A stretch of DNA of 16,556 nucleotides from DATJPD01 sp036394195 (GCA_036394195.1 DASWFO010000278.1:1-16556), one strand, 5' to 3'. Numbered from the stretch's first letter, positions 1-7,465 are shown. Notes: generated from the letters alone by a model not told the origin. Program-made: numbers and translations.

Positions 1-270
1 GAAGGAGTGGCGGAAGACGCGGCTGGCGAACACCGGCAGCGCCACGAACGGGCACGCGGCCCCGCCGGCGGATTTGCGCTGGATGAACTCGGAGCTCGAC
101 ATCTCGGCGACGTCGTACGGCTGGTCGCGCGCCATGCGGTCGAAGGTCTGGCGCGGATCGTCGTGGACGTGGAAGTCGAGCTCGACGCCGTCCGGCCGGA
201 CGTCCTTGGTGTAGAGGGCGAGCATCCGGTCATACAGACCGCAGGCGAAGGTGAGTTTAAGGGGAGGCAT
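1..270 (-). CDS. 4,5-dihydroxyphthalate decarboxylase-like / substrate-binding-like protein (N-terminal part, cut by window edge)
   Basis: The reverse strand reads an uninterrupted 90 codons from an ATG at 268-270 to the first base of the window, so the 3' end of the gene lies outside. The protein begins MPPLKLTFACGLYDRM, continues with VRPDGVELDF, and has the segment YDVAEMSSSEFIQ near residues 56-68, then FVALPVFASRVFRHSF at the window edge. This pattern (LACGxYDR, VRPxGIxL, DxxEMSxSxY, FVAIPVFPSRxFRHS) is typical of the 4,5-dihydroxyphthalate decarboxylase / NMT1-like family. In these annotations that name covers both true decarboxylases and periplasmic-binding-fold proteins of unknown ligand. 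No signal peptide is visible at this start. It shares its strand with the aromatic-type genes further right. Function is inferred from the N-terminus only. Confidence 0.75.
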   Translation of the reverse strand, partial: MPPLKLTFACGLYDRMLALYTKDVRPDGVELDFHVHDDPRQTFDRMARDQPYDVAEMSSSEFIQRKSAGGAACPFVALPVFASRVFRHSF

Positions 271-298
271 GGGTGTCTTTGCTCCGTGGGCTGACTCG

Positions 299-1219
299 CT
301 AGACGACCGTCTTGAATTGTTCAAATCTCATCGCAAGCCTATCGCGATCAGGCCGATCTTTCGCGCGAGCTGGTAACTTTATCATGCTGCCGTGGAGGTT
401 CTTCAGTGCTTCCAGCATTGGGCCGTCGTCCTGCATCATAAGCCGCCCAGAAACGTGCAGACGGTAGTCGGGGTCGATGCCGATCAAATGCGCGTCAAAG
501 GCGGCGTGATGGATTTTCGAGAGCGGAATCCCATTTGGTACCACAGGCTGGCCAAACTGCTCGTTCTGATCGTTGATGATATGGGCAGCGTCAATCAATC
601 GCTGTTCCGGAAGGCCAGTTATCGCGCAGCGTCCTCGGTAGGCCGTGATAACAGCCTGGCGAAACGAGGCTTGATGCAGCCGTTGTTTGACCTCTTGGAG
701 CGCGTATCGGCGCTCTGGGCCGCCCTCAGCAAACCCACGATCTGGCTGGTCTGTCGTCAAGAAAGCGAGCTGTGCTTTCAGTCTTGCAGCGTCCCAAGCG
801 ACGATAAACGTCGGCAGTATGGCCTGGTATCTACCCGGCGCGATCCCAAGAAAGTAAATAACCGGAACCTGGGCCTCCATTGCTTCACGTAACCAGCGGT
901 TATCGGCGGCATTTGGATCGGTGCCCATAAATGCATAGTCGACGGTCTCGTCCCCTTCGAAAATTTGCCGGTGCACGTCAGTTTGATCGTCGTACCAGAC
1001 CTTCCCTCCTGGACGCGGGAAGACCGTCTTGATCGACAAGAGGAAATTCATTTGGCGTGGCTTGAAAATGCCCCGTTGCGGATTGATGAGCGGGACTCGT
1101 TCACCACGAAATTCAAATCCAGGGCTGAGCTCTGTGGTCGTAAGATGATCGTAAATCTGGCTTAACCGGCGAACGTGTTCAAACGCCGCCGAGCGCATCG
1201 CGATGTCTAGGTCTGTCAT
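299..1219 (-). CDS. HNH endonuclease, COG3440-like; candidate modification-dependent restriction enzyme
   Basis: The 306-residue protein has two parts. The C-terminal part (about 185-260) is an HNH_2-type nuclease: CAITG at 198-202, AAHII with H213, then NGIPLSKIHHAAFD with N229, H237/H238 and D242, giving the expected His-Asn-His metal/catalytic set. The following DGPMLEALKNLHG and IKLPARAKDRPD segments match the usual tail of this family. The N-terminal part (about 35-145, with INPQRGIFKPRQMNF and VPVIYFLGIAPGRYQAILP) resembles the reader region placed before HNH domains in predicted restriction endonucleases, some of which recognise modified DNA. There is no methyltransferase or specificity subunit beside it, which fits a stand-alone type IV-like role, but that is inference. 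It begins 15 bases after the stop of the lipoprotein gene and has no clear Shine-Dalgarno, so translational coupling is plausible. Confidence 0.85.
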   Translation of the reverse strand: MTDLDIAMRSAAFEHVRRLSQIYDHLTTTELSPGFEFRGERVPLINPQRGIFKPRQMNFLLSIKTVFPRPGGKVWYDDQTDVHRQIFEGDETVDYAFMGTDPNAADNRWLREAMEAQVPVIYFLGIAPGRYQAILPTFIVAWDAARLKAQLAFLTTDQPDRGFAEGGPERRYALQEVKQRLHQASFRQAVITAYRGRCAITGLPEQRLIDAAHIINDQNEQFGQPVVPNGIPLSKIHHAAFDAHLIGIDPDYRLHVSGRLMMQDDGPMLEALKNLHGSMIKLPARAKDRPDRDRLAMRFEQFKTVV

Positions 1220-1234
1220 CGCGACGCGAATAGG

Positions 1235-1651
1235 TTATGGAGTCCTGCGCGGCTGATTATCTACGGGCTGAACCTGAGTTCCGGACGTGGCTCCGAAGCC
1301 AGAACCAGTCTGAGACGATGAGATGGTGTAGGTTATGAGGATGCCGCGGGGATCAAAGGTGAAACTGGCGCCATTCGAACGGGCATCGGCGCCCCCGACG
1401 AGGGGCCCGACGATTGGAATAAACGTGGCTGGGCGCGCGGCGGCTTCAACATAAGAATAGGTCACGACCCGCATCCCATTGCCGAGCGTCATCGTGTGGT
1501 TGGGCTGCCCGAGCTTGGCGATAACTTCGTCGTAAGTCGATTTGCCCCGCTCAAACTGCTTCACCTGATCTTCCGTCACGCGCACGCCGCTGGCGACGCA
1601 GCCGAACAGGGTGGCGGCGCATACAACTGAAATCCAATTCTTAATGAGCAT
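1235..1651 (-). CDS. BamE/SmpA-like outer-membrane lipoprotein
   Basis: The 138-residue protein starts with MLIKNWISVVCAATLFGC, a short lipoprotein signal with lipobox LFGC and the acylated Cys at 18. Residues about 26-70 (VTEDQVKQFERGKSTYDEV, then IAKLGQPNHTM and VVTYSY) match the SmpA/OmlA/BamE fold core: a helix with the xxGKSTxxEVxxxLGxP pattern followed by beta strands. A hydrophobic stretch FIPIVGPLVGG (about 77-87) is also common in small lipoproteins of this kind. The C-terminal end is Gln/Pro-rich and probably disordered. The start is an ATG preceded by GGGGGA. True BamE is usually shorter and sits near other genes, so this is more likely a paralogue of unknown role. It shares a transcription unit with the HNH nuclease downstream. 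Confidence 0.75.
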   Translation of the reverse strand: MLIKNWISVVCAATLFGCVASGVRVTEDQVKQFERGKSTYDEVIAKLGQPNHTMTLGNGMRVVTYSYVEAAARPATFIPIVGPLVGGADARSNGASFTFDPRGILITYTISSSQTGSGFGATSGTQVQPVDNQPRRTP

Positions 1652-1945
1652 GATTCCCCCGCGACAGAGCGCCGATCCTCGGTTGCTGTGTGAGCGCTGT
1701 CAATTCCCGCGAAGCCGTGGACGCCCCCAACAAGTCGGGCATGACCGATCAAAAAAGACACCCCTCACCCGCTCTCTTTGCATCGACTTCGCGGAACGCG
1801 GACAGATGGACCCCGGATCGAGTGCGGGGTGACTCGAACAGAAAGGCCGCATGGATCGCGCCGTGCACCTTCCCGAGGACGGCGCGTGTGGCTCCCCCCA
1901 CCTCACCTAACCTCTCCGCCCCCGGGGCGGAGAGGAATAGATGAG
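1652..1945. repeat. Intergenic repeat cluster between lipoprotein and monooxygenase genes
   Basis: No gene is supported in this gap. It holds three dispersed repeat types found elsewhere in the window: a GCCGTGG-type block with GTCGGGCATGACC (1714-1745), a block with ATGGACCCCGGATC and GCGGGGTGAC (1806-1833), and a strong palindrome of CCTCTCCGCC paired with GGCGGAGAGG (1911-1935) next to the end of the monooxygenase gene. The palindrome could act as a terminator stem but has no T-run. Confidence 0.6.
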
Positions 1946-3181
1946 CTAACGCACGCTCGTCGCCTGCTGATGGCCGGCGGCGCGCTTGTAGCGGGTGACG
2001 ATGGACGCGAGCTCCTGGCGCGGCACGACGTCGTCGATGGTGCGGAAGCCGCCGGGGGCGCGCTCGTGCACCATGTCAAGGATCACGTCGGGCCCCTGCT
2101 CCCGATTCATGCGGACGATCTCGGCGGTCGGCGGGCGGCGCGCGGCTTCGTACTCACGGAGCGCCGCCTGCACATCCGGCCCGCGCGCCAGCGCGTCGGC
2201 GATCGCCCGCGCATCCAGGATCGCCTGCGAGGCGCCGTTGCTGGCAATCGGGTACATCGGATGGGCCGCGTCGCCGAGCACGGTCACGCGGCCGAAGCTC
2301 CAGCGCTCTACCGGGTCGCGGTCGACCATCGGGAACTCGTAGGCCGCCTCGGCTCGGCGGATCACATCCGGCACGTCGAGCCAGGGGAACTTCCAGTCCG
2401 CGAATTGCGGCAGGAAATCGTCGAGCCGGCCCGGACGGTTCCAGTCCTCGCGCGCCCGCAGGTCCGTCTCGTCGGTGTGGAGGTCGGCGATCCAGTTTAT
2501 GAGTGCCTCGCCCCGCTCGGCATGGCGCCGCGAGACCGGGTAGACGACGAATTTCTGCGCCGTCCAGCCTGCCTTGACGATGCTGCCGCCGGTGAGGAAC
2601 GGCCGACCCAGGGTCAGGCCGCGCCACATGACGGCGCCATTCCATTTCGGCAGGCCCTCGTTCGGATAGAACCGGGCGCGGACGGCGGAGTGAATCCCTT
2701 CGGCGGCGACCAGCAGGTCGCCGTCGGCCTCGCCGCAAGGCCGGCCGGCGCGGTCGGCGAATCTTGCGCGCACGCGGCGGCCGTCGTCGTCGAAATCGAC
2801 GAGCCGGGCGCCGGTGCGGATGTTCCCGGCGCCCAGTGCGCGCGTCGCGGCGTCGAGCAGGATCATCTGCAGTTCGCCGCGGTGGATCGAATATTGCGGA
2901 TAGGCGTAGCCCGCCGACAAGCCGCGCGCATCGGCCAGGATCTCCTGACCGTGGCGGTTCATGTAGACATATTCCTTGGCGTCGATGGCGGTCGCGGCGA
3001 GCGGCGCCTGCAGCCCGAGATCGAACAGCACGCCAACCGCGTGCGGCAGCAGATTGATGCCGACGCCCAGCGCCTTGATCTCCGCCACCTGCTCGAAGAC
3101 GACGACGTCGTGACCTTGTTTGCGAAGGGCCAGGGCGGTGGTGAGGCCGCCGATGCCGGCGCCGGAAATCAGGATTTTCAT
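1946..3181 (-). CDS. PhzS-like flavin-dependent (FAD/NADH) monooxygenase
   Basis: The 411-residue protein is a class A flavoprotein monooxygenase. Visible motifs are the FAD Rossmann GAGIGG at 7-12 with the ribose-binding E30 in VVFEQ, LGVGINLLPHAV (38-49), YPQYSIHRGELQMILL (94-109), the second FAD motif LLVAAEGIHSAVRA (156-169, with EG in place of the usual DG) and the third motif VTVLGDAAHPMYP (299-311). MWRGLT, YEFPMVDRDP and NGASQAILD also match the 5-methylphenazine-1-carboxylate 1-monooxygenase (PhzS) branch closely, and length agrees. Members hydroxylate, often with decarboxylation, an aromatic carboxylate. The ATG at 3181 was chosen because MKILISGAGIGG is the canonical N-terminus; the upstream in-frame start adds only repeat-derived residues. 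A neighbouring ring-cleavage-type cupin suggests aromatic acid catabolism rather than phenazine synthesis. Confidence 0.9.
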   Translation of the reverse strand: MKILISGAGIGGLTTALALRKQGHDVVVFEQVAEIKALGVGINLLPHAVGVLFDLGLQAPLAATAIDAKEYVYMNRHGQEILADARGLSAGYAYPQYSIHRGELQMILLDAATRALGAGNIRTGARLVDFDDDGRRVRARFADRAGRPCGEADGDLLVAAEGIHSAVRARFYPNEGLPKWNGAVMWRGLTLGRPFLTGGSIVKAGWTAQKFVVYPVSRRHAERGEALINWIADLHTDETDLRAREDWNRPGRLDDFLPQFADWKFPWLDVPDVIRRAEAAYEFPMVDRDPVERWSFGRVTVLGDAAHPMYPIASNGASQAILDARAIADALARGPDVQAALREYEAARRPPTAEIVRMNREQGPDVILDMVHERAPGGFRTIDDVVPRQELASIVTRYKRAAGHQQATSVR

Positions 3182-3422
3182 TAGAGCGCCCTGGGGGGAG
3201 TGAGAGCGCAGCAACTTCCCCCTCTCCGCCCTTTAGGGCGGAGAGGGCAGCGAGCGACAGCGAGTGGAGTGAGGAGGGTCTTGTGTCGAAGACACCTCAC
3301 CCTCCCAATGCTTCGCATTGGGCCCCTCCCTCTCCCCACCCAAACTCCTCCAGGGGGCGAAGCCCCCTGCGACCCAGGGTGCGGAGAGGGGCCTAAGGCG
3401 CGGAGAGGAAAAGTCGCACCGA
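3182..3422. repeat. Cluster of three hairpin repeats between monooxygenase and cupin genes
   Basis: There is no coding signal here. Three palindromes are visible: CCTCTCCGCC/GGCGGAGAGG around a TTTA loop (3221-3246), CCCAATG-CTTCG-CATTGGG (3304-3322) and CAGGGGGC-GAA-GCCCCCTG (3351-3369). The segment with GAGGGTCTTGTG and GACACCTCACCCT (about 3270-3304) recurs at 8940-8980. These elements separate two genes that probably work together. Confidence 0.6.
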
Positions 3423-4343
3423 TCATCTGATCTCTTCTCTATACAGCTTCAGCGCCTCGAGGAGGGGGCGGTCCGTCATGCGGAAGAAGATGGCGCCGGC
3501 GCCGCCCACGGCAGCTTCGTGGCTGTGCCAGCGCCACGCCGGCACGGTGAAGGTGTCGCCCTTGGTCCATTCGATCGCGTCGCCGCCGTCGAGGACGGTG
3601 CGCCCCTGCCCGCGCACAACATGGATCATGGACACCGAGGCCCGGCGATGCATGGCCCCTGAGCCCATCCGCGGGCGGACCAGCTCGCAGGCCAGGGTCG
3701 GCAGGTCGGGATAGCGGTAGACCGCCCCGTCGGCTGGGTGCTCATCCGCGGCGCCAATGGCCTGCAGCACCTCAGCGGCCGCGGCCCAGGGCACCCGATA
3801 TTGGCCGCCGGTGTTACGGACCACTTGCGACTTGTCGCCATAGCCTTCGAACAGGGCAAGGTTCAACGCCTGGATGAGCGGACCGTCCAGCCCGTCGAGC
3901 CAGATGATCGGCCGGTCTGCGCCGTTGAAGTGATCGTGCCAGGTCCAGGCCGGGGTCAGGATGAAATCGCCCGGCGCCATGTCGCAGCGCTCGCCCTCGA
4001 CGTTGGTGTACGCGCCGCTGCCGTCGATGACGAAGCGGATGGCGGCCAGGGTATGGCGATGCGCCGGCGCCACCTCGCCCGGCTTCACCAGCTGAAAGTT
4101 CATCTGCACGCTGCGCGACGACGACTTGATCGCGAGATGCGGGTTCACGAGCTTGACCACCCGGCGCTCGGCGAGCTCGATGCCGATCTCATCCCTGGCG
4201 CGCAGCAGGGCGGCGTGTACGGACGGCCAGCGCCACAGGAACGGCGGCTCGCCCTGGTTCGACGGCACCTTGGCGGTCCACAGGCCGGCGAGGTTGTCGG
4301 CGGCGAGGGCGGCGTCGAAGGAGGAAGTATCCGGCTGGCTCAT
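3423..4343 (-). CDS. Gentisate 1,2-dioxygenase-like bicupin protein
   Basis: The 306-residue protein has two cupin halves. The first (about 80-150) reads MNFQLVKPGEVAPAHRHTLA, then IRFVIDGSGAYT, and MAPGDFILTPAWTWHDHFN. H95, H97 and H136 (or H138) fit the three-His iron site of gentisate and 1-hydroxy-2-naphthoate dioxygenases, which cleave the ring between carboxyl- and hydroxyl-bearing carbons. The second half (about 222-296) has MIHVVRGQGRTVLDGG and GDTFTVPAWRWHSHEAA. It is somewhat shorter than typical gentisate dioxygenases (about 340-370), mainly at the N-terminus. The ATG at 4343 follows GAGGG at a suitable distance. It lies just upstream of the monooxygenase on the same strand, a logical order for hydroxylation followed by ring fission. 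Exact substrate unknown. Confidence 0.85.
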   Translation of the reverse strand: MSQPDTSSFDAALAADNLAGLWTAKVPSNQGEPPFLWRWPSVHAALLRARDEIGIELAERRVVKLVNPHLAIKSSSRSVQMNFQLVKPGEVAPAHRHTLAAIRFVIDGSGAYTNVEGERCDMAPGDFILTPAWTWHDHFNGADRPIIWLDGLDGPLIQALNLALFEGYGDKSQVVRNTGGQYRVPWAAAAEVLQAIGAADEHPADGAVYRYPDLPTLACELVRPRMGSGAMHRRASVSMIHVVRGQGRTVLDGGDAIEWTKGDTFTVPAWRWHSHEAAVGGAGAIFFRMTDRPLLEALKLYREEIR

Positions 4344-4454
4344 TTTTTTAGTCCCTCAAACGCCGGGCGGACCGCATCCGCGGTCCTTGGCTTCGCACGC
4401 ATAAGCGTGCGCCGCTGCAGTCGCAGCGGTGATCTGTTGTCCGCCTCGGCGCGC

Positions 4455-5435
4455 TCATTGTTCCAGCTTGATCCCGGCGCGCCGGATGACCTCGCCCCAG
4501 GCCTTCATGTTCTCCTGCATCAGCCGCGCGTGCTCGTCGACGGTGCTGGCGACGAGTTGAAAGCCGTTGTTGATGTAGAGGGCGCTCACCTCCGGGCTGC
4601 GCACGACCCGCATCAAGGTCGCGTTCATCTTGTCGGCGAGCGGCCGCTTCATGCCGGCAGGACCGAGCAGCTCCTCGACACCCGGGGTTTCGAAGCCGGC
4701 GATTCCGGCTTCGGCCATGGTCGGCACGTCGCCGATGACCGGGAGGCGCCGCGGCCCGGCGATCGCCAGCGCCTTCACCAGACCGGCGCGTCGGTTATTG
4801 ATGGCGGTGACCGGGGAATCGAAGGCGAGATCGACCTCGCCGGAGATGACGGCACGCGCCGACTCCGCGCTGCCCTTATAGGCGATGTGAGTCATCTGGA
4901 TCCCGGCGGCCTTGTTCAGGAGCTCCCCCATAATGTGCGGGTTGGACGCCGTGCCGAAGCTGCCGTAGTTGAGCTTGCCGGGATGCGCCTTCGCATAGGC
5001 GATGAGCTCCGCGACGCTGGCGAACGGCGCCTTCGGATTGGCGACCAGGACCAGCGCGTTGAACGCGAGGAGGCCAAGCGGTGTGAAGTCGCGCCCGATG
5101 TCGAAAGGCGGCGGCGACACCAGGTTCGGCAGCTGACTGGTGGTGCTGGTGATGGTGTAGAGGATGGTGTGGCCGTCGGGTGGCGACTTGCGCAGCTCGT
5201 TGACCGCGACCATGGTCGTGGCGCCCGGCTTGTTCTCGACCACCACCGGCACGCCGATCTCGGGCGACAGGCGCGCGGCGATCGCGCGGCTGAGCCCGTC
5301 GGCGGTGCCGCCGGGCGGGAACGGGTTGACGATGCGCACCGGCTTGCCGGCCTGCGGCCAATCCTGGGCCAAGGCGGCCGTCGGTGCGGCGATGAGCGCC
5401 AGGAAGGCGGCAGCGCAGAGGCGGATGAGCGTCGT
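4455..5435 (-). CDS. Bug/TctC-family tripartite tricarboxylate transporter substrate-binding protein
   Basis: The mature part is a full Bug receptor: WPQAGKPVRIVNPFPPGGTAD, VPVVVENKPGATTMVAVNEL, DGHTILYTITSTTSQLPNL, HPGKLNYGSFGTASNPHIMG, IAYKGSAESARAVISGEVDL, then DVPTMAEAGIAGFE. These proteins bind carboxylated solutes in the periplasm, either for a TctAB permease or as orphans; no permease genes are seen here. The signal peptide TTLIRLCAAAFLALIAAPTAALA precedes QDWP. A strong Shine-Dalgarno GGAGG (5441-5445) stands five bases before ACG (5433-5435), with no ATG, GTG or TTG between it and the signal peptide. Canonical starts exist only upstream (GTG at 5522, TTG at 5510) inside a dispersed repeat and without a good ribosome site. 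I therefore place the start at the ACG, but an altered start codon or a sequence error is also possible. Confidence 0.85.
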   Translation of the reverse strand, partial: TTLIRLCAAAFLALIAAPTAALAQDWPQAGKPVRIVNPFPPGGTADGLSRAIAARLSPEIGVPVVVENKPGATTMVAVNELRKSPPDGHTILYTITSTTSQLPNLVSPPPFDIGRDFTPLGLLAFNALVLVANPKAPFASVAELIAYAKAHPGKLNYGSFGTASNPHIMGELLNKAAGIQMTHIAYKGSAESARAVISGEVDLAFDSPVTAINNRRAGLVKALAIAGPRRLPVIGDVPTMAEAGIAGFETPGVEELLGPAGMKRPLADKMNATLMRVVRSPEVSALYINNGFQLVASTVDEHARLMQENMKAWGEVIRRAGIKLEQ

Positions 5436-5650
5436 GATGTCCTCCGGTTTCTCAGTCCCCCAGCGTAGCCTGAGGGAACGGCCGGGAGAAGCCGTGGATG
5501 CCCCGAACAATCCCCCGATCACGTCGGGGACGGCATGACGGATAAGAAAAGAGCCCCCACCTCACCTAGCCTCTCCGCCCCCGGGGGCAGAGAGGCCCTT
5601 CGAGACGCTCGCTGCGCTCGCTCCTCAGGGTGAGGAGGACGTTTTTGTGG
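5436..5650. repeat. Intergenic repeats between the Bug receptor and LVIVD genes
   Basis: This gap holds the Bug gene's ribosome site, a GCCGTGGATGCCCC block ending GGCATGACGG (5491-5541), a CCTCTCCGCC-type palindrome (5571-5594) and a block running CCCTTCGAGACGCTCGC to CTCCTCAGGGTGAGGAGG (5595-5640). The last block recurs, in altered form, at about 8765-8815 and 16389-16423, and in reverse orientation at about 8840-8896. Confidence 0.6.
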
Positions 5651-7003
5651 TCAGCGCGCCGTTGGCTTGGGCTGGCCTTCGCCGGTGTAGCGGAGGGTCC
5701 AGACGCCGCCCGCGGAATCGGAGATGTAGATGACGCCGCGGGTGTCGACCAGGACGTCCTGGGTCTGGTTGACCGTGACCATGCCACCCTGGGCGCGGCG
5801 CGGCTCTTTCGGGTTGGGCGGGATGAACCAGCCGACCTCGGTCGGCAGCCGCGGGTTGGCGATGTTGAAGACGCGCAGGCCGGCCGCGAAATAGGTGAGA
5901 TAGATGAGGTCGCCCGGCTTCTCGACGTCGGGCAGGTGGATCTCGGTGTTGACGTTGTGCGGCCCGAACCGCCCGCCCTTCTCGCAGAAATCCTTGTACG
6001 GCGCGCCGGGCGGCGGCACCGGCACCGGGAACAGCGACAGCAGCGACGGCCTGGCCGGGTTGCTGTTGTCGATGAGGCCGGCGAAGTTCAGCGGCTCCTC
6101 GCAATTGGATTTCGAGGATTCGGAGTTCACGTAGAGCAGCTTCTTGTCCCACAGCGGCACGACGGTGTGGATCGACTGCGTGCCGGTGTTGACGAAGGGC
6201 GGGATCATGACCAGCTGACCGATCAGCTTCGGGTGCGCCGGGTCGCTGATGTCGAGATTGATCACCGCCGGCGTGTAGCCGGTGCTGATCATCTTGCCGT
6301 CGGGGCTGACATGCACCGGCCCGTGGAAGCTCGGCGTGACCTCGCCGGGATTTTCGTCGGCCTTCTGGCCCGGGTACCACCAGCGGCCGGCTTCCTTCGG
6401 CTGGGCCGGGTTGCTCACGTCGAGCACCACCAGGATGAAGCCGCGAAAGCCGGGCACCGTCGCCGAAAGCCAGGCGTGGTTGCCGCCGGCGTAGACGTTG
6501 CGATGCGTGCCGGCCGCGTGGCTTTCCCATTTGCCGACCAGCTTCGGATCGCCGGGGGTGCTGATGTCCCAGAGCTGCACGCCCTCTTCAAACGGCTTGT
6601 CGGCCGGCGTCTCCTTCTGGACGGTGATCCAGTCGTCGGCCTTGCCCGAGCCCTCCTCCGGCGTGATCGGGCGCGCCAGCGCCGTCAGCATCAGGTTGTC
6701 GTGCAAGGTGACCTGGCTCATCGACGTGCCCTTGGGCCCGGGGATCCACTTGATCAGCTTCGGATCGGCGGGGTCGGTGACGTCGAGCACGTTGATGCCG
6801 CCGGTCGTCGTGTAGAGATACCAGCGCCCCTGCACCTGCTTGACCGCGAGCTTGAAGGTGGCGCGGCCCTCGAGATTGTTGAAGCCGACCGGCTTCATGT
6901 TGCTGGCCTGCCAGCCGGCGGGGATTTCGTCGGCGCGGGTGATGGTGGCGAGAGCGGCGCCGGCGGCGAGCGTCAGAGCGCAGAGGCGCATCGGCGTGAG
7001 CAT
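5651..7003 (-). CDS. Secreted LVIVD-repeat (beta-propeller-like) protein
   Basis: The 450-residue protein has a signal peptide (MLTPMRLCALTLAAGAALAT, cleavage likely near TRA/DEIP). It then carries about six LVIVD-type repeats, each of the form hydrophobic-x-D-[IV]-[ST]-[DN]-P-x-x-P-x-L: INVLDVTDPADPKLI (70-84), VQLWDISTPGDPKLVG (142-157), LVVLDVSNPAQPKEAG (191-206), VINLDISDPAHPKLIG (247-262), GLIDNSNPARPSLLS (309-323) and LRVFNIANPRLPTEVG (376-391). The family is thought to form an extracytoplasmic beta-propeller, and its function is unknown. Histidines in GTHRNV, SFHGPVHVS and FGPHNVNTEIH are regularly placed and could form a metal or ligand site (speculation). The ATG at 7003 was chosen because it starts the signal peptide and follows GGGGA; the longer reading adds repeat-derived residues. 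Confidence 0.85.
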   Translation of the reverse strand: MLTPMRLCALTLAAGAALATITRADEIPAGWQASNMKPVGFNNLEGRATFKLAVKQVQGRWYLYTTTGGINVLDVTDPADPKLIKWIPGPKGTSMSQVTLHDNLMLTALARPITPEEGSGKADDWITVQKETPADKPFEEGVQLWDISTPGDPKLVGKWESHAAGTHRNVYAGGNHAWLSATVPGFRGFILVVLDVSNPAQPKEAGRWWYPGQKADENPGEVTPSFHGPVHVSPDGKMISTGYTPAVINLDISDPAHPKLIGQLVMIPPFVNTGTQSIHTVVPLWDKKLLYVNSESSKSNCEEPLNFAGLIDNSNPARPSLLSLFPVPVPPPGAPYKDFCEKGGRFGPHNVNTEIHLPDVEKPGDLIYLTYFAAGLRVFNIANPRLPTEVGWFIPPNPKEPRRAQGGMVTVNQTQDVLVDTRGVIYISDSAGGVWTLRYTGEGQPKPTAR

Positions 7004-7060
7004 GTTGTTTCCCCGGGAGTTTTTATCAGTGCCCGACAGGGTAGCCTGCGCTCTTCTTCT

Positions 7061-7091
7061 CGTCACCCTCGGGCTTGACCCGAGGGTCCAT
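7061..7091. repeat. Left 31-bp inverted repeat of the GIY-YIG unit
   Basis: The repeat starts CGTCACCCTCGGG and ends CCCGAGGGTCCAT. Internally it is a hairpin (ACCCTCGGG, loop CTTGA, CCCGAGGGT). Its exact reverse complement lies at 7402-7432, beyond the GIY-YIG stop codon. Confidence 0.9.
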
Positions 7092-7110
7092 GGTCGGTCG
7101 AATCCCGGCC

Positions 7111-7401
7111 ATGCCTTATTACGTTTACATGCTCGCCAGCCAGAAGAACGGCACGATTTACATCGGCGTGACGAATGACCTCATCCGTCGCGTCGGCGAA
7201 CACCGGCTCGACGTCGTGGACGGGTTCACGAAGACATACGGCGTGCACCGGCTGGTCCATTTCGACATGTTTGAGGACCCGCGCTCGGCCATCCAACGCG
7301 AGAAAAACTTAAAGCGCTGGCCGCGCGCGTGGAAAGTCGCGCTGATCGAAGAGAAAAATCCGCAGTGGAGCGATCTTTACGACGGCATTGCCCGCGGATA
7401 G
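7111..7401 (+). CDS. Small stand-alone GIY-YIG nuclease-like protein
   Basis: The 96-residue protein is a minimal GIY-YIG domain, like YhbQ or the UvrC N-terminus. PYYVYML (2-8) occupies the GIY position, followed by GTIYIGVTNDLIRRVGEH with the YIG motif at 17-19, catalytic-type R26/R27 and H31, then REKNLKRWPRAWK with the metal-binding Glu at 64. Length and all key residues are intact, so it is probably active. Small proteins of this family occur in many copies in alphaproteobacteria and have no settled role; DNA repair and mobile-element functions have both been considered. The ATG at 7111 is preferred because earlier in-frame codons lie in the repeat. It is the only plus-strand gene in a minus-strand run, and a 31-bp inverted repeat ends 19 bases before the start codon and begins one base after the stop. 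Confidence 0.88.
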   Translation: MPYYVYMLASQKNGTIYIGVTNDLIRRVGEHRLDVVDGFTKTYGVHRLVHFDMFEDPRSAIQREKNLKRWPRAWKVALIEEKNPQWSDLYDGIARG

Positions 7402-7432
7402 ATGGACCCTCGGGTCAAGCCCGAGGGTGACG
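7402..7432. repeat. Right 31-bp inverted repeat of the GIY-YIG unit
   Basis: This is a perfect reverse complement of 7061-7091, beginning ATGGACCCTCGGG and ending CCCGAGGGTGACG. It starts one base after the TAG stop at 7399-7401. Flanking GAAGAAGAA also matches TTCTTCT outside the left copy, so the similarity reaches about 38 bp with one indel. Confidence 0.9.
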
Positions 7433-7446
7433 AAGAAGAAATAGTC

Positions 7447-7464
7447 GCTCGCGTCTTCGCGAGC
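7447..7464 (-). terminator. Putative hairpin terminator after the hydrolase gene
   Basis: A perfect stem GCTCGCG, loop TCTT, CGCGAGC lies two bases beyond the hydrolase stop codon (7466-7468). Read on the minus strand it is followed by a moderately T-rich stretch (GACTATTTCTTCTTC) and not a clean T-run. Confidence 0.4.
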
Positions 7465-7465
7465 G

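Noticed and set aside
392..892. 166-residue plus-strand open frame in less GC-rich DNA
   Set aside because: It lies opposite the HNH nuclease, whose catalytic residues are all intact; no motif is visible in the plus-strand reading.
1778..3184. 468-residue plus-strand open frame
   Set aside because: It is antisense to the PhzS-like monooxygenase, whose motifs are unmistakable; long antisense frames are expected at this GC content.
3738..5468. 576-residue plus-strand open frame
   Set aside because: It runs opposite both the cupin and the Bug receptor and has an Arg/Asp/Gly-rich composition with no recognisable motif.
5630..7078. 482-residue plus-strand open frame
   Set aside because: It is the antisense shadow of the LVIVD protein.
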